This document shows positions 14,815 to 15,206 of a DNA stretch of 15,206 nt, piece by piece. The stretch is from Chloroflexota bacterium (GTDB lineage Bacteria; Chloroflexota; Dehalococcoidia; UBA2979): NCBI GenBank assembly GCA_016875695.1, contig VGPB01000025.1:1-15206 (forward strand). Reading direction: 5' to 3'. Below the pieces are notes generated by a model, which was given only the letters and a program-made list of their open reading frames with translations, was not told the DNA's origin and did not search any database. The translations under genes were made by a program, and so were the position numbers. Position 1 is the first letter of the stretch. Every line of letters begins with the position of its first letter.

Positions 14815-15206
14815 GTGCAGTGACCACGAACCTGTGAGAGCCGACTGACCGGCGGGAGGCCACCGAGCGAGCCATGGGGCTTGCGTCAGTTGTACTACCG
14901 CAGCCAGCCGGCGAGGGCGCGAGCGCGATGGGCGCTGGTGGGGCAGGCGAAGGTGTAGGCCCACGTGCGGAGCAGCACCTGGATGAAGCGTTCGGCCTTG
15001 CCGTTGGTGCGCGGCGTGTAGGGGCGGGTGCGCAGGTGACGCAGGCCAAGCGCGGCGCAGGATGCTCGCCAGGCTCCGGACAAGTACACAGGCCCGTTGT
15101 CCGTCATCACCGCCTCCACCTCGACACCTTGCTCGCCGTACCAGACGCAGGCCCGCTCGAGGAAGGCGACGGCGTCCACCGCGCGGTCGGTGCGCAGGAC
15201 GTTGGC
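14811..15206 (-). pseudogene. IS481-like transposase, 3' part, with two in-frame stops
   Basis: The minus-strand frame is open through the right edge of the window and carries the second half of a DDE (rve-type) transposase: TDNG with the second catalytic Asp (15099-15101), RPYTPRTNGKAERFIQ with the catalytic Glu (14991-14993), and a tail typical of IS481 and related elements. The first Asp lies beyond the window. TAG (14897-14895) stops the ORF after AGWLR, and TGA (14888-14886) follows three codons later; reading through both restores the family's usual YN-x-RxPHGSLGGLPPVSRL ending, and the frame then ends at TAG 14813-14811. The catalytic core might still be translated, but the C-terminus is lost. 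The copy is probably inactive. Confidence 0.8.
14815..15206 (-). mobile_element. End of an IS481-like insertion sequence
   Basis: The element's transposase end reaches the ffh stop codon, so one terminus must lie at about 14812-14825, beginning near GTGCAGTGACCACGAACCTG. The terminal repeat cannot be confirmed because the other end lies outside the window. The extent given to the right is only the window edge. Confidence 0.55.

Noticed and set aside
7185..14897. Reassignment of TAG as a sense codon (amber in pcm, between the PspC stub and ffh, and in the transposase)
   Set aside because: acnA, uvrC and ffh also end in TAG exactly where their families end, and no supporting tRNA is visible here. 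Independent mutations or errors are simpler.

Overview
The window is a very GC-rich stretch of bacterial chromosome, and codons in the confident genes mostly end in G or C. Most genes are housekeeping. Gene content and protein style (bacterial Ffh, UvrC, XerC/D-type recombinase, AcnA-type aconitase, archaeal-like tRNA-Arg(GCG), Ala/Pro/Thr-rich lipoprotein) suggest an uncultured or little-studied high-GC lineage. My best guess is Chloroflexota (Dehalococcoidia/Tepidiforma-like), but this is inferred from protein 'feel', not from a search.

Layout. Positions 1-520 form a lower-GC edge with the tail of an unidentified ORF and a small possibly frameshifted ORF. An aconitase gene (acnA, minus strand, 519-3194) has its own promoter-like site. 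Positions 3195-4032 are a gene graveyard: the C-terminal stub of a methyltransferase on the minus strand meets plus-strand remnants of an unidentified protein, with a frame change at a perfect 19-bp inverted repeat. A tRNA cluster follows (Val-CAC, Leu-CAG, Arg-GCG; all with encoded CCA), then GC-rich hairpins and a small 82-aa ORF. Next come uvrC (probably leaderless, with a long acidic insertion) overlapping pcm, which carries an in-frame amber codon, and then a tyrosine recombinase of the XerC/XerD type. Enolase overlaps a conserved-looking 303-aa unknown by ATGA. A class I GAPDH (gap) follows, with residues expected for NADP use. The right end holds a lipoprotein, a truncated PspC-like ORF that is in frame with and just upstream of ffh, the SRP GTPase gene ffh with altered G motifs, and, touching the ffh stop codon on the opposite strand, a decayed IS481-like transposase that runs off the window.

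How the genes relate. acnA, eno and gap belong to central carbon metabolism. uvrC and pcm are DNA and protein repair genes and look translationally coupled. xerC/D serves chromosome dimer resolution. ffh serves co-translational membrane targeting. No CRISPR array, phage module, defence island or biosynthetic cluster is visible. Nothing amounts to a clear new multi-gene system. The points most worth a second look are the non-canonical Ffh GTPase motifs, the NADP-type GAPDH, the amber codon in pcm, the UvrC insertion, the recurrent TAC-type -10 motif and the rearranged segment upstream of the tRNAs.
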